DNA of 56,486 bases from an uncultured Christensenella sp. (GCA_949292875.1 CASFBJ010000017.1:1-56486); one strand, 5' to 3'; counted from the first letter of the stretch, positions 41,976 to 54,340 are shown. Notes: generated by a model from the letters alone, not told the origin. Translations and numbers: made by a program.

Positions 41976-44599
41976 TTTCTTATACTTGCTTGTGCTCCTG
42001 CTAATTTTGCTATAGCAACTCTATATGGACTGCAAGAAACATAATTTAATCCTAGTTCCTGACAAAGCTTTACACTATTAGGCTCTCCTCCATGTTCTCC
42101 ACATATACCTATTTTAAGGTCCTTATTAACGCTTCTACCTTTTTCTATGGCTACCTTCATTAAAGCACCTACACCTTTAATGTCTATAGTTTCAAAAGGG
42201 TCTTGTTCCATTAATCCGTTTTCAAGATATGTTTTTAAAAATTTTGTACTATCGTCTCTACTAAGCCCATAAGACATTTGAGTCAAATCATTTGTACCAA
42301 ATGAGAAAAATTCCATTTCTTCAGCTATCTCATCTGCAACCAAACATGCTCTAGGAACTTCAATCATTGTTCCTATCTTGTAATCAATTTCTTTACCATA
42401 TTTTTGCAATACTTCATTTGCTTCTGTTTGTATAATATTTTTTACAAACTTACATTCTCTTTTGCCTGTAATAAGCGGAATCATTATTTCTACATTAGGT
42501 TTTACTCCATACTTTTCTTCTGCCTCTATTCTCGCTTCTAATATCGCTCTAGTTTGCATTTTTGCAATGCTAGGATAAGCAACCGCTAACCTACAACCTC
42601 TAAAACCAAGCATAGGATTAAACTCTTTTAATCCATTCATTATTTCATTCAATTTTTCTAGTGTTAAACCATTAACACTTTTTACTAGTTCTTCTTTTTC
42701 TAGTTCAGTTTTTGGTAGAAATTCATGTAAAGGTGGGTCTAAAAGTCTTATAGTTACAGGCATATCACCTACTTCTTTGTATATATTTACAAAATCTCTT
42801 TTTTGCATAGGCAGTATTTTTTTAAGTGCCCTTTCCCTACTTATCTCATTGTCAGCAACAATCATTTCTCTTATTGCTTTTATTCTACTTTCTTCAAAAA
42901 ACATATGCTCAGTACGACAAAGTCCTACACCATCAGCACCAAAGATTTTTGCAGTATGTACATCTTTTTGAGTATCTGCATTAGCCATTACTTTAATAGT
43001 TGAATATTTATCACACCAAGAAAGTACTGTTTTAAAGTTATCACTCACTATATCCTTTCTTATATTTAACTTTTCTTTATATACCTTTCCTGTAGTTGCA
43101 TCTATAGAAACTATATCCCCTTCTCTAAGTGTAAAATCTCCTATATCTACTGTTTTCTTCTTTTCATCTATTTCTATACTTGAACAGCCAGTAATACAAG
43201 GAATACCCATTCCTCTTGCAACAACTGCAGCATGCGATGTTTTACCTCCTCTAACCGTAACAACACCATTAGATGCGTGCATACCTTCTATATCATCAGC
43301 GCTTGTTTCAAACCTTATAAGTATAGAATCTTTTCCATTTTCTTTATTATCTAAAATTTTTTGATTTGTTAAAGCAATGACACCTGTTGCACAACCTGGT
43401 GAGGCAGGAGTTCCTACAGCTATAGGAGCATATTTTTCTAGTTCTTTAGGGTCAAAAGTCGGATGTAAAGCATTTTCAAGATGACTAGGTAAAATCATCA
43501 TTAATGCTTGTTTTTCATTTACAATTTTTTCTTTTACCATATCTGTTGCTATCTGTAAACTTGCAACTCCTGTTCTTTTGCCATTTCTAGTTTGCAATAT
43601 GTATAATTTCCCATTTTCAACAGTAAACTCCATGTCTTGCATATCTTTAAATCTTCTTTCAAGCAAACGGCAAACATCAACAAATTGCTTAAAAATTACA
43701 GGATTTTGCTCTTTCAACTCGCTTATAGGCATAGGAGTTCTAATTCCTGCTACCAAATCTTCACCCTGTGCATTTGGCAAATAGTCTCCATATATTTCTT
43801 TAGCACCAGTGTTAGGATTTCTTGTAAAAGCAACACCTGTCCCGCTTGTTTCTCCCATGTTTCCAAAAACCATAGTTTGAATGTTTACTGCTGTACCCCA
43901 ATCAGAAGGAATATTATTTATTTTTCTATATACAACTGCTCTAGGATTTTGCCAACTTCTAAAAACTGCACAAACTGCATTAATCAATTGAACATGTGCA
44001 GAAGTTGGAAATTCCTCACCTATTCTTTTCTTATACAATGTTTTAAAATCTGCAATAAGTTCTTGCAAATCTTCACTTGTAAATTCACTATCTTTTTCTA
44101 TCTTAACTGCTTTTTTCTTTTTATCAATTAACTTTTCAAATTCAGAGTTGTCTATTCCCATTACAACTTCACCGTACATTTGTACAAATTTTCTGTAAGA
44201 ATCGTAAGCAAATCTTCTATTATTTGTTTTATTTGCTAAAGTCTCTACAGATATATCATTTAATCCCAAGTTAAGTATTGTATCCATCATTCCAGGCATA
44301 GAAACTCTAGCGCCACTTCTAACAGATAGTAGTAAAGGATTTCTATCATCACCAAACTTCTTACCTGTCTTTTTCTCTAATTTAGCTATACTATTATATA
44401 TTTGATTTTTTATTTTATCATCTAATTCACCATTTTGTTTATTGTACTCTAAACAAGCAGTAGTTGTAACTATAAAACCATAAGGAACAGGTAGACCCAT
44501 TTTTGTCATTTCACACAAGTTAGCACCTTTGCCACCTAAAAGTTCTCTCATTTTAGCATTGCCTTCATTAAACATGTATACATATTTTGTCTTAAACAT
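41972..44599 (-). CDS. ppdK: Pyruvate, phosphate dikinase
   Basis: 875 residues, full length. N-terminal ATP-grasp domain (LGGKGANLCEMTKMGLPVP, SVRSGARVSMPGMMDTILNL), the swivelling phosphohistidine domain (VRGGKTSHAAVVARGMGIPC, catalytic histidine), and the C-terminal PEP/pyruvate TIM barrel (GADGVGLCRTEHMFF, FFSFGTNDLTQMSYGLSRDD). It interconverts PEP, AMP and PPi with pyruvate, ATP and Pi, serving glycolysis in many anaerobes. A possible promoter, TTGAAT and TAATAT with 17 bases, lies upstream; AGGTGG precedes the ATG. Confidence 0.97.
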   Translation of the reverse strand: MFKTKYVYMFNEGNAKMRELLGGKGANLCEMTKMGLPVPYGFIVTTTACLEYNKQNGELDDKIKNQIYNSIAKLEKKTGKKFGDDRNPLLLSVRSGARVSMPGMMDTILNLGLNDISVETLANKTNNRRFAYDSYRKFVQMYGEVVMGIDNSEFEKLIDKKKKAVKIEKDSEFTSEDLQELIADFKTLYKKRIGEEFPTSAHVQLINAVCAVFRSWQNPRAVVYRKINNIPSDWGTAVNIQTMVFGNMGETSGTGVAFTRNPNTGAKEIYGDYLPNAQGEDLVAGIRTPMPISELKEQNPVIFKQFVDVCRLLERRFKDMQDMEFTVENGKLYILQTRNGKRTGVASLQIATDMVKEKIVNEKQALMMILPSHLENALHPTFDPKELEKYAPIAVGTPASPGCATGVIALTNQKILDNKENGKDSILIRFETSADDIEGMHASNGVVTVRGGKTSHAAVVARGMGIPCITGCSSIEIDEKKKTVDIGDFTLREGDIVSIDATTGKVYKEKLNIRKDIVSDNFKTVLSWCDKYSTIKVMANADTQKDVHTAKIFGADGVGLCRTEHMFFEESRIKAIREMIVADNEISRERALKKILPMQKRDFVNIYKEVGDMPVTIRLLDPPLHEFLPKTELEKEELVKSVNGLTLEKLNEIMNGLKEFNPMLGFRGCRLAVAYPSIAKMQTRAILEARIEAEEKYGVKPNVEIMIPLITGKRECKFVKNIIQTEANEVLQKYGKEIDYKIGTMIEVPRACLVADEIAEEMEFFSFGTNDLTQMSYGLSRDDSTKFLKTYLENGLMEQDPFETIDIKGVGALMKVAIEKGRSVNKDLKIGICGEHGGEPNSVKLCQELGLNYVSCSPYRVAIAKLAGAQASIRK

Positions 44600-44830
44600 T
44601 TAACCACCTACCGAACTATATTAATATCAATAATTATTTTATTCAATATTACAAAAAATAGCAAATATTTTACTTTAAATAAATTGATAATTTATAATAA
44701 TTTTTAATAGAAGATTTTAATTTTAAATTATTTAATAAAATTAAAATTAAATTTAATTTTTATGATAAAAAATATTAAAAACTAAATATTTACAAACAAT
44801 TTTAAATAAAAAGCAAATTCAATATTAAAT

Positions 44831-44857
44831 AAAAAAACAAGCCTAAGCTTGTTTTTT
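44831..44857. terminator. Terminator of tuf
   Basis: AAAAAACAAGC / GCTTGTTTTTT with a CTAA loop and T-runs both ways. The rest of the gap (44600-44830) is nearly pure A/T with a possible ppdK promoter and nothing else that I see. Confidence 0.8.
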
Positions 44858-44863
44858 CAAAAT

Positions 44864-46066
44864 TTATTTTATAATCTTAGTAACAACGCCTGAACCTACA
44901 GTCATTCCGCCTTCACGGATAGCGAATCTAAGTCCTTCTTCTATAGCTATATCAGAGATAAGAGCGATAGACATCTTAACATTGTCACCAGGCATAACCA
45001 TTTCTATGCCAGCTGGCAAAGTAATAGTTCCTGTAATATCTGTGGTTCTGAAATAGAATTGAGGTCTATAACCACTAAAGAATGGTTTACTTCTTCCACC
45101 TTCGTCCTTAGTAAGAACGTAAACTTCAGCTTCAAATTCGCTATGAGGTGAAACTGAACCTGGTTTAGCAAGAACATGTCCTCTTTCTACTTGATCTCTA
45201 TTTACACCTCTTAAAAGTGCACCAATATTATGTCCAGCTTGAGCTTCATCTAGAAGTTTACGGAACATTTCTACACCAGTAACTGTAGTATTAAGTTTAC
45301 TACCGAAACCAACGATATCTACAACATCACCTACGTGTAATACACCTCTTTCTACTCTACCAGTAGCAACTGTACCACGACCAGAGATTGTAAATACTTC
45401 TTCTACAGGCATTAAGAATGGTTTATCTGTAGCTCTTGTAGGAGTAGGGATATACTTATCAACAGCATCCATAAGTTCTTGTATACAAGCACAAGCAGGA
45501 TCATCGTACTTACCAGCTTCACAAGCTTGTAGAGCCTTAACAGCAGAACCTTTGATAATTGGAGTATTGTCACCATCAAATCCGTACTTATTCAATAAGT
45601 CTCTAATATCCATTTCAACGATATCAGCAAGTTCTGGATCAGCAATATCCATCTTGTTCATAAATACTACAATGTAAGGTACATTAACTTGTCTAGCAAG
45701 CAATACATGTTCCTTAGATTGAGGCATAACACCGTCATCACCAGCAACAACAAGGATTGCTCCGTCCATTTGAGCTGCACCAGTAATCATATTCTTAACA
45801 TAATCTTTGTGTCCTGGACAGTCAACGTGTGCATAGTGTCTATTCTTAGTTTGATATTCAATGTGTGAAGTATTGATTGTAATACCCTTAGCTCTTTCTT
45901 CTGGGTCATTGTATACTTCGTTTACACTTTTTGCAGTGTTTCCAGCAACTGTACCACTTAAATATGAAGCGATAGCTGCAGTTAAAGTAGTTTTACCATG
46001 GTCAACGTGACCTATAGTACCAATGTTTACATGCTCTAAGTTTGAATCAAATTTTTCCTTAGCCAT
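44864..46066 (-). CDS. tuf: Elongation factor Tu
   Basis: 400 residues. G1 [14 protein letters not shown], effector region [15 protein letters not shown]3 [10 protein letters not shown]4 NKMD, then domains 2 and 3. It carries aminoacyl-tRNA to the ribosome. The threonine/glycine pattern of bacterial EF-Tu is intact. It has a possible promoter of its own in addition to the str operon promoter. AAGGAG before the ATG. Confidence 0.98.
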   Translation of the reverse strand: MAKEKFDSNLEHVNIGTIGHVDHGKTTLTAAIASYLSGTVAGNTAKSVNEVYNDPEERAKGITINTSHIEYQTKNRHYAHVDCPGHKDYVKNMITGAAQMDGAILVVAGDDGVMPQSKEHVLLARQVNVPYIVVFMNKMDIADPELADIVEMDIRDLLNKYGFDGDNTPIIKGSAVKALQACEAGKYDDPACACIQELMDAVDKYIPTPTRATDKPFLMPVEEVFTISGRGTVATGRVERGVLHVGDVVDIVGFGSKLNTTVTGVEMFRKLLDEAQAGHNIGALLRGVNRDQVERGHVLAKPGSVSPHSEFEAEVYVLTKDEGGRSKPFFSGYRPQFYFRTTDITGTITLPAGIEMVMPGDNVKMSIALISDIAIEEGLRFAIREGGMTVGSGVVTKIIK

Positions 46067-46132
46067 TTGTAAAATCTCCTTATAAATATATTTGATTATT
46101 TTTATTTTTGTAATAATTTTACTACATATTGT

Positions 46133-46161
46133 ATTTTACCATAATCATTCAAATATTGCAA
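46133..46161 (-). promoter_or_regulatory. Internal promoter for tuf
   Basis: Minus-strand TTGCAA (46156-46161), 17-base spacer, TAAAAT (46133-46138) with an extended TG. It lies in the 129-base fusA-tuf gap. Confidence 0.55.
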
Positions 46162-46195
46162 ATGATTTTAGTAATTTTTCTTTTTGAGTAGACTA

Positions 46196-48280
46196 TTATT
46201 TTAGTCTTTCTTTTGCTATAGCATCAGCTACGAACTTAGGAACTTCAGCATAGTTCTTAGGGAACATAGAGAAGTCTCCTCTACCTTGAGTTGCACTTCT
46301 TAAATCTGTAATATAACCAAACATTTCAGCAAGCGGTACAACTGCTCTTATAACTATAGTATTACCTACAGCATCATTACCAACAGGCAATCCTCTTCTT
46401 TGACTTATGCTACTCATAACAGCACCAACATAATCATTTTCATTTGGTATCTCTATTTCAGCATCCATTATAGGTTCAAGAAGTACAGGATTTGCTCTCT
46501 TCATACCATCTTTGAAAGCCATTGAACCAGCAATCTTAAATGCCATTTCTGAAGAGTCTACATCATGGTAACTACCATCAATAACTGTAACTTTGAAGTC
46601 AACAGTTTCGTATCCGGCAACTACACCAGATTTCATAGCTTCTCTTATACCCTTATCTATTGCAGGGATGTATTCTTTAGGTATGCTTCCACCTACAGTC
46701 TTATCTTCAAATACATATCCAGCACCTTCTTCTAGTGGTTCTAACTCAATAATACAATGTCCGTATTGACCTCTACCACCAGATTGTTTAATGTACTTAC
46801 CTTCTGATGTAACCTTACTTCTTATAGTTTCCTTATAAGCGATTTGAGGTTTACCAACATTAACTTCTACATTAAATTCTCTTCTTAAACGGTCTACAAT
46901 AATATCAAGGTGCAATTCACCCATACCAGCAATTATTGTTTGTCCAGTTTCGCTATCTGTTTCAGTCTTAAATGTTGGGTCTTCCTTCGCAAGCTTTATA
47001 AGAGCCATAACCATTTTTTCTTGCATTTGCTTTGTTTTTGGTTCTATAGCAAGTTTAATAACAGGGTCAGGGAATTCCATACCAGATAGAATTATTGGAT
47101 GCTTTTCATCACACAAAGTATCTGCAGTAACAGTATCCTTAAGTCCCACAATTGCACAAATGTCGCCAGCACAAACATCGGTTATTTCAGTTCTACTATT
47201 TGCGTGCATTTGAATAAGTCTACCTACTCTTTCCTTCTTGTCTTTAGTAGAATTGTATACATAACTTCCAGCTTGTAAAGTACCAGAATACACACGACAA
47301 AATGCAAGTTGTCCAACAAAAGGGTCAGTCATTATTTTAAATGCTAAAGCGCTAAATGGAGCATCATCTTTAGTTTCTCTTATCTCTGTTTCACCAGTTT
47401 TAGGGTTGATTCCATCAACATGAGCAATATCAACAGGTGATGGCAAGTAATCAACTATAGCATCTAACAATTTTTGAACTCCTTTATTCTTAAAGGCAGT
47501 ACCACAGCAAACAGGATTGATTTTATTTTCAATCGTAGCTTTTCTTATAGCTTTTTTAAGCTCTTCCTTAGTTATCTCCTCACCAGCAAAGAATTTTTCT
47601 AAAAGAGCATCATCTGTTTCAGCAACAGTTTCTACTAATTTATCTCTATATTCCTTTGCTTTATCTAACATATCTGCAGGAATATCTACAACTTCAAAAT
47701 CTTGTCCTAAATCATCTTTATATATAGTAGCGTTCATTTCTATAAGGTCAATAATACCCGTAAATGTTTCTGACGCACCAATAGGAAGTTGTATAGGCAA
47801 TGGATTACAGTCAACTAAACGCTCTTTCATCATTTTTACAACTCTGTAAAAATCTGCATCATCTCTATCCATTTTATTTACGAAAGCCATACGAGGAACT
47901 TTGTATTTATTTGCTTGACGCCAAACTTTTTCAGATTGAGTTTGAACACCACCTCTAGCACAAAGAACAGTTACTGCACCATCTAGTACTTTAAGGCTTC
48001 TTTGAACTTCAACTGTAAAGTCTACATGTCCTGGAGTATCAATGACATTTATTCTATGTCCTTTCCATTGACAAGTTGTACAAGCAGATGTAATAGTTAT
48101 ACCTCTTTCCTTTTCTTGAGCCATCCAGTCCATTGTAGCTCCGCCATCGTGAGTTTCACCAATCTTATGATTTACACCAGTGTAGAAAAGGATTCTTTCT
48201 GTAGTTGTTGTTTTACCAGCATCTATGTGTGCCATAATACCTATATTTCTGTATTTTTCTAAGGGACACAATCTAGGCAT
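46196..48280 (-). CDS. fusA: Elongation factor G
   Basis: 694 residues of the usual length. G1 [15 protein letters not shown], switch [15 protein letters not shown]3 [10 protein letters not shown]4 [10 protein letters not shown], and the domain IV loop with [16 protein letters not shown]. It drives ribosomal translocation and recycling. Between rpsG and tuf. Confidence 0.98.
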   Translation of the reverse strand: MPRLCPLEKYRNIGIMAHIDAGKTTTTERILFYTGVNHKIGETHDGGATMDWMAQEKERGITITSACTTCQWKGHRINVIDTPGHVDFTVEVQRSLKVLDGAVTVLCARGGVQTQSEKVWRQANKYKVPRMAFVNKMDRDDADFYRVVKMMKERLVDCNPLPIQLPIGASETFTGIIDLIEMNATIYKDDLGQDFEVVDIPADMLDKAKEYRDKLVETVAETDDALLEKFFAGEEITKEELKKAIRKATIENKINPVCCGTAFKNKGVQKLLDAIVDYLPSPVDIAHVDGINPKTGETEIRETKDDAPFSALAFKIMTDPFVGQLAFCRVYSGTLQAGSYVYNSTKDKKERVGRLIQMHANSRTEITDVCAGDICAIVGLKDTVTADTLCDEKHPIILSGMEFPDPVIKLAIEPKTKQMQEKMVMALIKLAKEDPTFKTETDSETGQTIIAGMGELHLDIIVDRLRREFNVEVNVGKPQIAYKETIRSKVTSEGKYIKQSGGRGQYGHCIIELEPLEEGAGYVFEDKTVGGSIPKEYIPAIDKGIREAMKSGVVAGYETVDFKVTVIDGSYHDVDSSEMAFKIAGSMAFKDGMKRANPVLLEPIMDAEIEIPNENDYVGAVMSSISQRRGLPVGNDAVGNTIVIRAVVPLAEMFGYITDLRSATQGRGDFSMFPKNYAEVPKFVADAIAKERLK

Positions 48281-48340
48281 AATTTTTTCTCCTTTTTGAT
48301 TGCATAAAATGCAAAAATTTTAATCTTTGAAAAGCACAAA

Positions 48341-48814
48341 TTACCATCTGTAATGAGCAAAAGCTTTGTTTGATTCTGCCATTTTGTGTTTTTCGTTCTT
48401 TTTCTTAACTGCGCCACCAGCATTGTTATATGCGTCTACTAGTTCGCTTGCTAATCTTTCTACCATTGTTCTTTCGCCTGTTCTATTTCTAGCAGCATCA
48501 ACTATCCAACGAATAGCTAGTGTTTGTCTTCTTGCAGGTCTAATTTCAACTGGTACTTGATAGTTAGCACCACCCAATCTTCTTGCCTTAGTTTCAAGTA
48601 GTGGGCTAGCATTTTCTAAAGCTTGATTCCACATATCCATTGGAGAGCAACCCAACTTACTACTTGCTATATCAAAAGCTTCATAAACTATGTTTTCAGC
48701 AAGAGTCTTCTTACCGTCCCACATAACTTGGTTAATTAGTTTTGTTATAACTTTTGAACCATACTTTGCATCAGGTAAAACATCTCTAACAATAGCACGA
48801 TTTCTTCTTGACAT
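48341..48814 (-). CDS. rpsG: 30S ribosomal protein S7
   Basis: 157 residues. [20 protein letters not shown] and [20 protein letters not shown] are signatures of uS7, which nucleates the 30S head and can repress the str operon in other bacteria. AAGGAGG precedes the ATG. Confidence 0.98.
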   Translation of the reverse strand: MSRRNRAIVRDVLPDAKYGSKVITKLINQVMWDGKKTLAENIVYEAFDIASSKLGCSPMDMWNQALENASPLLETKARRLGGANYQVPVEIRPARRQTLAIRWIVDAARNRTGERTMVERLASELVDAYNNAGGAVKKKNEKHKMAESNKAFAHYRW

Positions 48815-48947
48815 GTGTTTTCCTCCTTATCTTATTTCTTTACCACAAAAATGTGATTCTATATTTATTTTTAAAATTAGCAATACCTAAAGTACCACTC
48901 ACCCATAAATAAAGGATTACATATTTTTTCACCCAAAAACATATCCT

Positions 48948-49319
48948 TTATTTAGATTTCTTTGCTCCGTACTTAGAACGAGATTGCTTTCTCTTGCTCA
49001 CACCAGCAGCATCTAAAGTACCACGAATGATGTGATAACGAACACCTGGCAAATCTCTAACTCTACCGCCACGGATAAGAACAACACTGTGTTCTTGTAA
49101 GTTATGACCTTCACCTGGTATATAGGCAGTACACTCTTGCTTATTTGAAGTTCTTACTCTTGCAATCTTACGAAGTGCTGAGTTAGGCTTCTTTGGAGAT
49201 GTAGTAGAAACAGATAAGCAAACAGCTCTTAGTTGAGAGTTACCATCAAGAATAGGAGATTTGCTTTTTCTTTCCTTATCCTTTCTGCCCTTTCTAACTA
49301 TTTGGTTCATAGTAGGCAT
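48948..49319 (-). CDS. rpsL: 30S ribosomal protein S12
   Basis: 123 residues. [20 protein letters not shown] and the decoding-site [20 protein letters not shown] are those of uS12; the lysines whose mutation gives streptomycin resistance are both lysine (TSPKKPNS) or in the wild-type context. First gene of the str operon. Confidence 0.98.
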   Translation of the reverse strand: MPTMNQIVRKGRKDKERKSKSPILDGNSQLRAVCLSVSTTSPKKPNSALRKIARVRTSNKQECTAYIPGEGHNLQEHSVVLIRGGRVRDLPGVRYHIIRGTLDAAGVSKRKQSRSKYGAKKSK

Positions 49320-49402
49320 AACGCTTTTCCTCCTTATAATATTTTTGGATGAATTTCAGTAAAGAAACTCATATGTACATTTTTAAACCCCAATCAAACT
49401 TC

Positions 49403-49471
49403 TGCGTAGACCAAGTCTAAAACATACAAAAGATAAGTGAAAAATGGAGTACAAAAAAATAATGCTACGCA
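49403..49471 (-). other. str operon leader with long-range 7-base pairing
   Basis: In the approximately 165-base leader, TGCGTAG near the 5' end can pair with CTACGCA about 60 bases later (49465-49471 with 49403-49409). It is a possible structured leader. No known str leader motif is recognised. Confidence 0.35.
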
Positions 49472-49492
49472 CTTTTCAAATATCATAGAGAA

Positions 49493-49521
49493 ATAATAGC
49501 AAAAATTATTTTAAAAGTCAA
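49493..49521 (-). promoter_or_regulatory. Sigma-A promoter for rpsL-rpsG-fusA-tuf
   Basis: Minus-strand TTGACT (49516-49521), 17-base spacer, TATTAT (49493-49498). Confidence 0.75.
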
Positions 49522-49646
49522 TATAATTATTGATTTATTTTTACATTTTTATATAAAATATTAAAATTTATTTTTTACTTTAAATGGACAGGCAAAATTC
49601 GACAAAATAGCGCATACAAATAAAAGACTAAAAGTGAGGTGCTATT

Positions 49647-50336
49647 TTGATAATTGAAAATTTTGTTACCTTTATGAATAAAATAATGCTTTTTAGTGGT
49701 TACATAAATAGAGTTAGTTCTTTTCCAAAACCTCTTAGCATTGAAGAAGAAAGACAATTACTTAAAGCCTTCCATAAAGGAGATATGAAAGCAAAAGAAA
49801 AACTTATAAGTCATAATCTAAGACTTGTTGCCCACATTGTAAAAAAATACAATGGTAGCGGAGAAGCGGAAGACCTTATAAGCGTAGGAAGTATAGGACT
49901 TATAAAAGCAATAAACACCTTTAACTTAGAAAAAAATACCCAATTAAGTACATATGCCGCAAGATGTATAGAAAATGAAATTCTTATGCTACTAAGAATG
50001 AATAAAAAACACACTCAAAATCTTAGCTTAAACGACTGTCTAGGAAGTGATAAAGATGGTAATGAAATAGTTTTAGAAGATATAATACAACAAGAAGATA
50101 ATGAAATGGAAAACTTAGAAAAACAATCACTTTATGAAAAAATGTACGAACTATTAAAAAAAACATTATCTGAAAGAGAATATGAAATAATTGTAATGCG
50201 TTATGGTCTTTTTGGCACTAAACCACTTACGCAAATACAAATAGCAAAAAAATTAGGTATATCTCGTTCATACATATCGAGAATTGAAAGCAAAGCGATA
50301 AAAGAATTACAAAAAAAGAAAAAAGAACTAGAATAA
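49647..50336 (+). CDS. sigK: Mother-cell sporulation sigma factor SigK
   Basis: 229 residues. The opening MLFSGYINRVSSFPKPLSIEEE matches the pro-SigK N-terminus, so a cleavable pro-sequence of about 20 residues is likely. Region 2 has NLRLVAHIVKKY (the SigK form; SigE has NLRLVVYIARKF) and YAARCIENEILMLLRMNKK; region 4 ends ISRSYISRIESKAIKEL. SigK directs late mother-cell genes. It is intact, with no skin-type insertion. TTG start with GAGGT upstream. CATACAAA at 49613-49620 resembles a SigE/SigK -10, but I find no matching -35. Confidence 0.88.
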   Translation: MIIENFVTFMNKIMLFSGYINRVSSFPKPLSIEEERQLLKAFHKGDMKAKEKLISHNLRLVAHIVKKYNGSGEAEDLISVGSIGLIKAINTFNLEKNTQLSTYAARCIENEILMLLRMNKKHTQNLSLNDCLGSDKDGNEIVLEDIIQQEDNEMENLEKQSLYEKMYELLKKTLSEREYEIIVMRYGLFGTKPLTQIQIAKKLGISRSYISRIESKAIKELQKKKKELE

Positions 50337-50358
50337 AAAATGGCATTCGCCATTTTTT
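50335..50358. terminator. Bidirectional terminator after sigK
   Basis: AAAAAATGGC / GCCATTTTTT with an ATTC loop, between convergent genes. Confidence 0.85.
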
Positions 50359-50359
50359 A

Positions 50360-50908
50360 TTATCTTGAAAAATTATTTATTTCTTTTACTGCGTTTATTT
50401 TTGATAACTCGCTTTTAACTTCATTTATTCTGCTAGAATTTTCAATAATGTTATACTCATACAAATTTTTTAGATTATCAAGATATTGAACTCTAAGTTT
50501 AAATTCTTTCATAATCATATTTTTATCTTTTTCAGTTTTTGCAAATCTTAATCTTTTTGCTAATGTATTATTATAATTTGCAAGCATTAATTCGTATACA
50601 TCTTCATTAAAATATTTGAAATCCATTACATAATCAGGATTAACCCAATCTAAAAAATCTCTAAATCTTTTTTCTTGTCTAAAATCTACGCTATCTTTAA
50701 TTAATTTATTTACACTATCCTTAGTTAAAGAACATAAATTTTTATTCATAACTACTTCTACACATTTGTTTTCTTGCATTAAATCTTTAACTTTTTCAAT
50801 AACTGCTTTTTCATCATCTTTATCTATGCTTAGATTTTTTCTATAATCCAAGATTTCATTTAACACCTCAATTACTTCTTTTTCATTTAAAACATTTTTT
50901 TCTATCAT
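50360..50908 (-). CDS. Charged helical protein of unknown function
   Basis: 182 residues, not recognised. Entirely helical with many K, E, D and N; LDWVNPDYVMDFKYFNEDVY is the only aromatic-rich stretch. No membrane segment. Start ATG 50908 is preferred to TTG 50914 because of GGAG spacing. Strong own promoter. It ends at the sigK terminator. Confidence 0.7.
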   Translation of the reverse strand: MIEKNVLNEKEVIEVLNEILDYRKNLSIDKDDEKAVIEKVKDLMQENKCVEVVMNKNLCSLTKDSVNKLIKDSVDFRQEKRFRDFLDWVNPDYVMDFKYFNEDVYELMLANYNNTLAKRLRFAKTEKDKNMIMKEFKLRVQYLDNLKNLYEYNIIENSSRINEVKSELSKINAVKEINNFSR

Positions 50909-50939
50909 AGTCAATATCTCCTTGTTTTACGATAATATT

Positions 50940-50968
50940 ATTATATAATATTTTAAGTAAAAAGTCAA
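50940..50968 (-). promoter_or_regulatory. Sigma-A promoter for the 182-residue gene
   Basis: Minus-strand TTGACT (50963-50968), 17-base spacer, TATAAT (50940-50945). Confidence 0.75.
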
Positions 50969-50993
50969 TATCCAATTTTTACAAAAATAGAAA

Positions 50994-52608
<1,615 letters not shown>

Positions 52609-52619
52609 ATTTAATCCTT

Positions 52620-53300
52620 TTACATTGCTCTCCACATATTTGCTTCTTCATCTTTATAATCACATACTTCAATTTGCATATATATCTTTATAATTTTATC
52701 AAACCATGTGCCATTTACAATAGACGGCGAAAAAACTATATGAATAAATCTATTTATTGTTAAAATATCTTTATCTACGCAAAGCATATTATCTTCTTCA
52801 TTTTTACTGCCTGTAAAATAAAAATATTTTCCTTGTTTTTGCCAACTGCTATCTGTTGAATATATGTAATCTTTAAGTATTAAATCAATATCACTTTGCA
52901 AATCTGTATCTATTTCATTTGCTTTATTTTCACTAATTTTATAGACTTCGCCTCTAAAACTACATCTCACATATACACCGCTTGCAATTTCTTCATTTGT
53001 TTCTTCATCATACATAGGCAAGCAGTCTACATTAATGTTCATTTTAGCCTTTAAGTCTATTTTTTCACCAATCTTTATTTGTTTAAGTTCTATAAAAGCA
53101 TCATTATCTTCTACTCTAGTGCCTTCATCGTTTAAGTAAATTTCAAACTCACCAAAATTATTTTTTTTATCCGCTTTTATGCTATCTACAATAAAAGCAA
53201 TTCCTATACCTAAACCAATGACAATAGCAATAGAAGTAAAAATTATTAGAACTTTTAAAAATGAACTTCCTCTATTATTTGCCCAATACTTATTTTTCAT
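52620..53300 (-). CDS. Single-pass membrane-anchored extracytoplasmic protein, unknown
   Basis: 226 residues. One N-terminal membrane helix (about 14-38) with a preceding positive stretch, then a beta-rich outer domain with three cysteines. Sequence features such as SDIDLILKDYIYSTDSSWQKQGKYFYFTGSK, read in short parts (STDSSWQKQGKYFYF), faintly resemble TasA/camelysin-type secreted domains, but I do not assign it. 23 bases after gapdh; shares that transcript. Confidence 0.65.
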   Translation of the reverse strand: MKNKYWANNRGSSFLKVLIIFTSIAIVIGLGIGIAFIVDSIKADKKNNFGEFEIYLNDEGTRVEDNDAFIELKQIKIGEKIDLKAKMNINVDCLPMYDEETNEEIASGVYVRCSFRGEVYKISENKANEIDTDLQSDIDLILKDYIYSTDSSWQKQGKYFYFTGSKNEEDNMLCVDKDILTINRFIHIVFSPSIVNGTWFDKIIKIYMQIEVCDYKDEEANMWRAM

Positions 53301-53323
53301 TTGTTCCCTTTCGTTTAAAATAC

Positions 53324-54340
53324 TTAAAACTTATCTACTTTACTCATGTGCATAATTAAATCTACTAACTTGCAACTATATCCCCATTCATTATCATACC
53401 ATGCAAAAAGTTTGCAAAATGTCTCATCCAGCATCATACCAGCTTTTGCATCAAAAATACAAGTATGACTATCACCTATAAAATCTGAAGAAACTACAAG
53501 TTCGTCTGTATAGTCTACTATCCCACTCATATCTTTCTTTACTCTATTTTGCACAGCTTTGCATATTTCTTCATAAGTAGTCGGTGTTTTTAATATGGCA
53601 TCTAATATTACAAGGCTTACATTTGGCGTTGGTACTCTAACACTAACTCCTGTAAGTTTACCTTTTAAATGAGGCAAAACTTCTCCTACCGCTTTTGCAG
53701 CACCTGTACTGCTAGGTATCATATTCATAGCTCCAGCCCTTCCACCACGCCAATCTTTTTTACTAGAGCCATCTACTATAGGTTGTGTAGCAGTATATGA
53801 ATGCACAGTAGTCATTAATCCCCTTTCTATTCCAAAAGCATCATCTACAATTTTTGCAAGTGGTGCCAAACAATTTGTTGTACAACTTGCATTTGAAACT
53901 ACATTCATACTAGAATTATATTCTTTTTCATTAACACCCATTACAAAAGTAGGTACACCATCTTTGCCAGGTGCAGATATTATTACTTTTTTTGCACCGC
54001 TTTCTATATGTTTTAAAGCATCTTCTTTTTTTGTAAACTTTCCGCTACATTCGGCAATATAATCAGCTTTATACTTTCTCCAATCTATATCTCCTACATT
54101 CATAAAACTTGTAAACGCTATCTTCATATCGTTTACTATAAGATATCCATTTTTACATTCAACTTTACCATTAAATGTACCATGTATACTATCATATTTA
54201 AACATATAAACGGCATATTCAGGCGTAACAAACGGGTCATTTATCGCTACAACTTCTACATTTTTCATTTCGCTAACTCTTCTTAGTATTAATCTACCTA
54301 TACGACCAAATCCATTTATACCTATTTTTACAGTTTTCAT
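53324..54340 (-). CDS. gapA: Glyceraldehyde-3-phosphate dehydrogenase
   Basis: 338 residues. NAD-binding GINGFGRIGRLILRR, the catalytic segment SNASCTTNCLAPLAK with the active cysteine, histidine in TTVHSYTATQP, and WYDNEWGYSCKLVDLI at the end. It oxidises glyceraldehyde 3-phosphate in glycolysis. The start is ATG 54340, not GTG 54352, because GAGGT lies between them. It heads a transcript with the anchored protein, TM2 protein and mnmA, rather than the usual pgk-tpi cluster. Confidence 0.97.
   Translation of the reverse strand: MKTVKIGINGFGRIGRLILRRVSEMKNVEVVAINDPFVTPEYAVYMFKYDSIHGTFNGKVECKNGYLIVNDMKIAFTSFMNVGDIDWRKYKADYIAECSGKFTKKEDALKHIESGAKKVIISAPGKDGVPTFVMGVNEKEYNSSMNVVSNASCTTNCLAPLAKIVDDAFGIERGLMTTVHSYTATQPIVDGSSKKDWRGGRAGAMNMIPSSTGAAKAVGEVLPHLKGKLTGVSVRVPTPNVSLVILDAILKTPTTYEEICKAVQNRVKKDMSGIVDYTDELVVSSDFIGDSHTCIFDAKAGMMLDETFCKLFAWYDNEWGYSCKLVDLIMHMSKVDKF

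Noticed and set aside
44600..44830. Possible gene or regulatory RNA in the ppdK-tuf gap
   Set aside because: Nearly pure A/T without codon structure or stable pairing beyond the tuf terminator.
49647..50336. SigE or SigG as identity of the sigma factor
   Set aside because: NLRLVAHIVKKY and the N-terminal pro-sequence fit SigK; SigE and SigG have different region 2 sequences.
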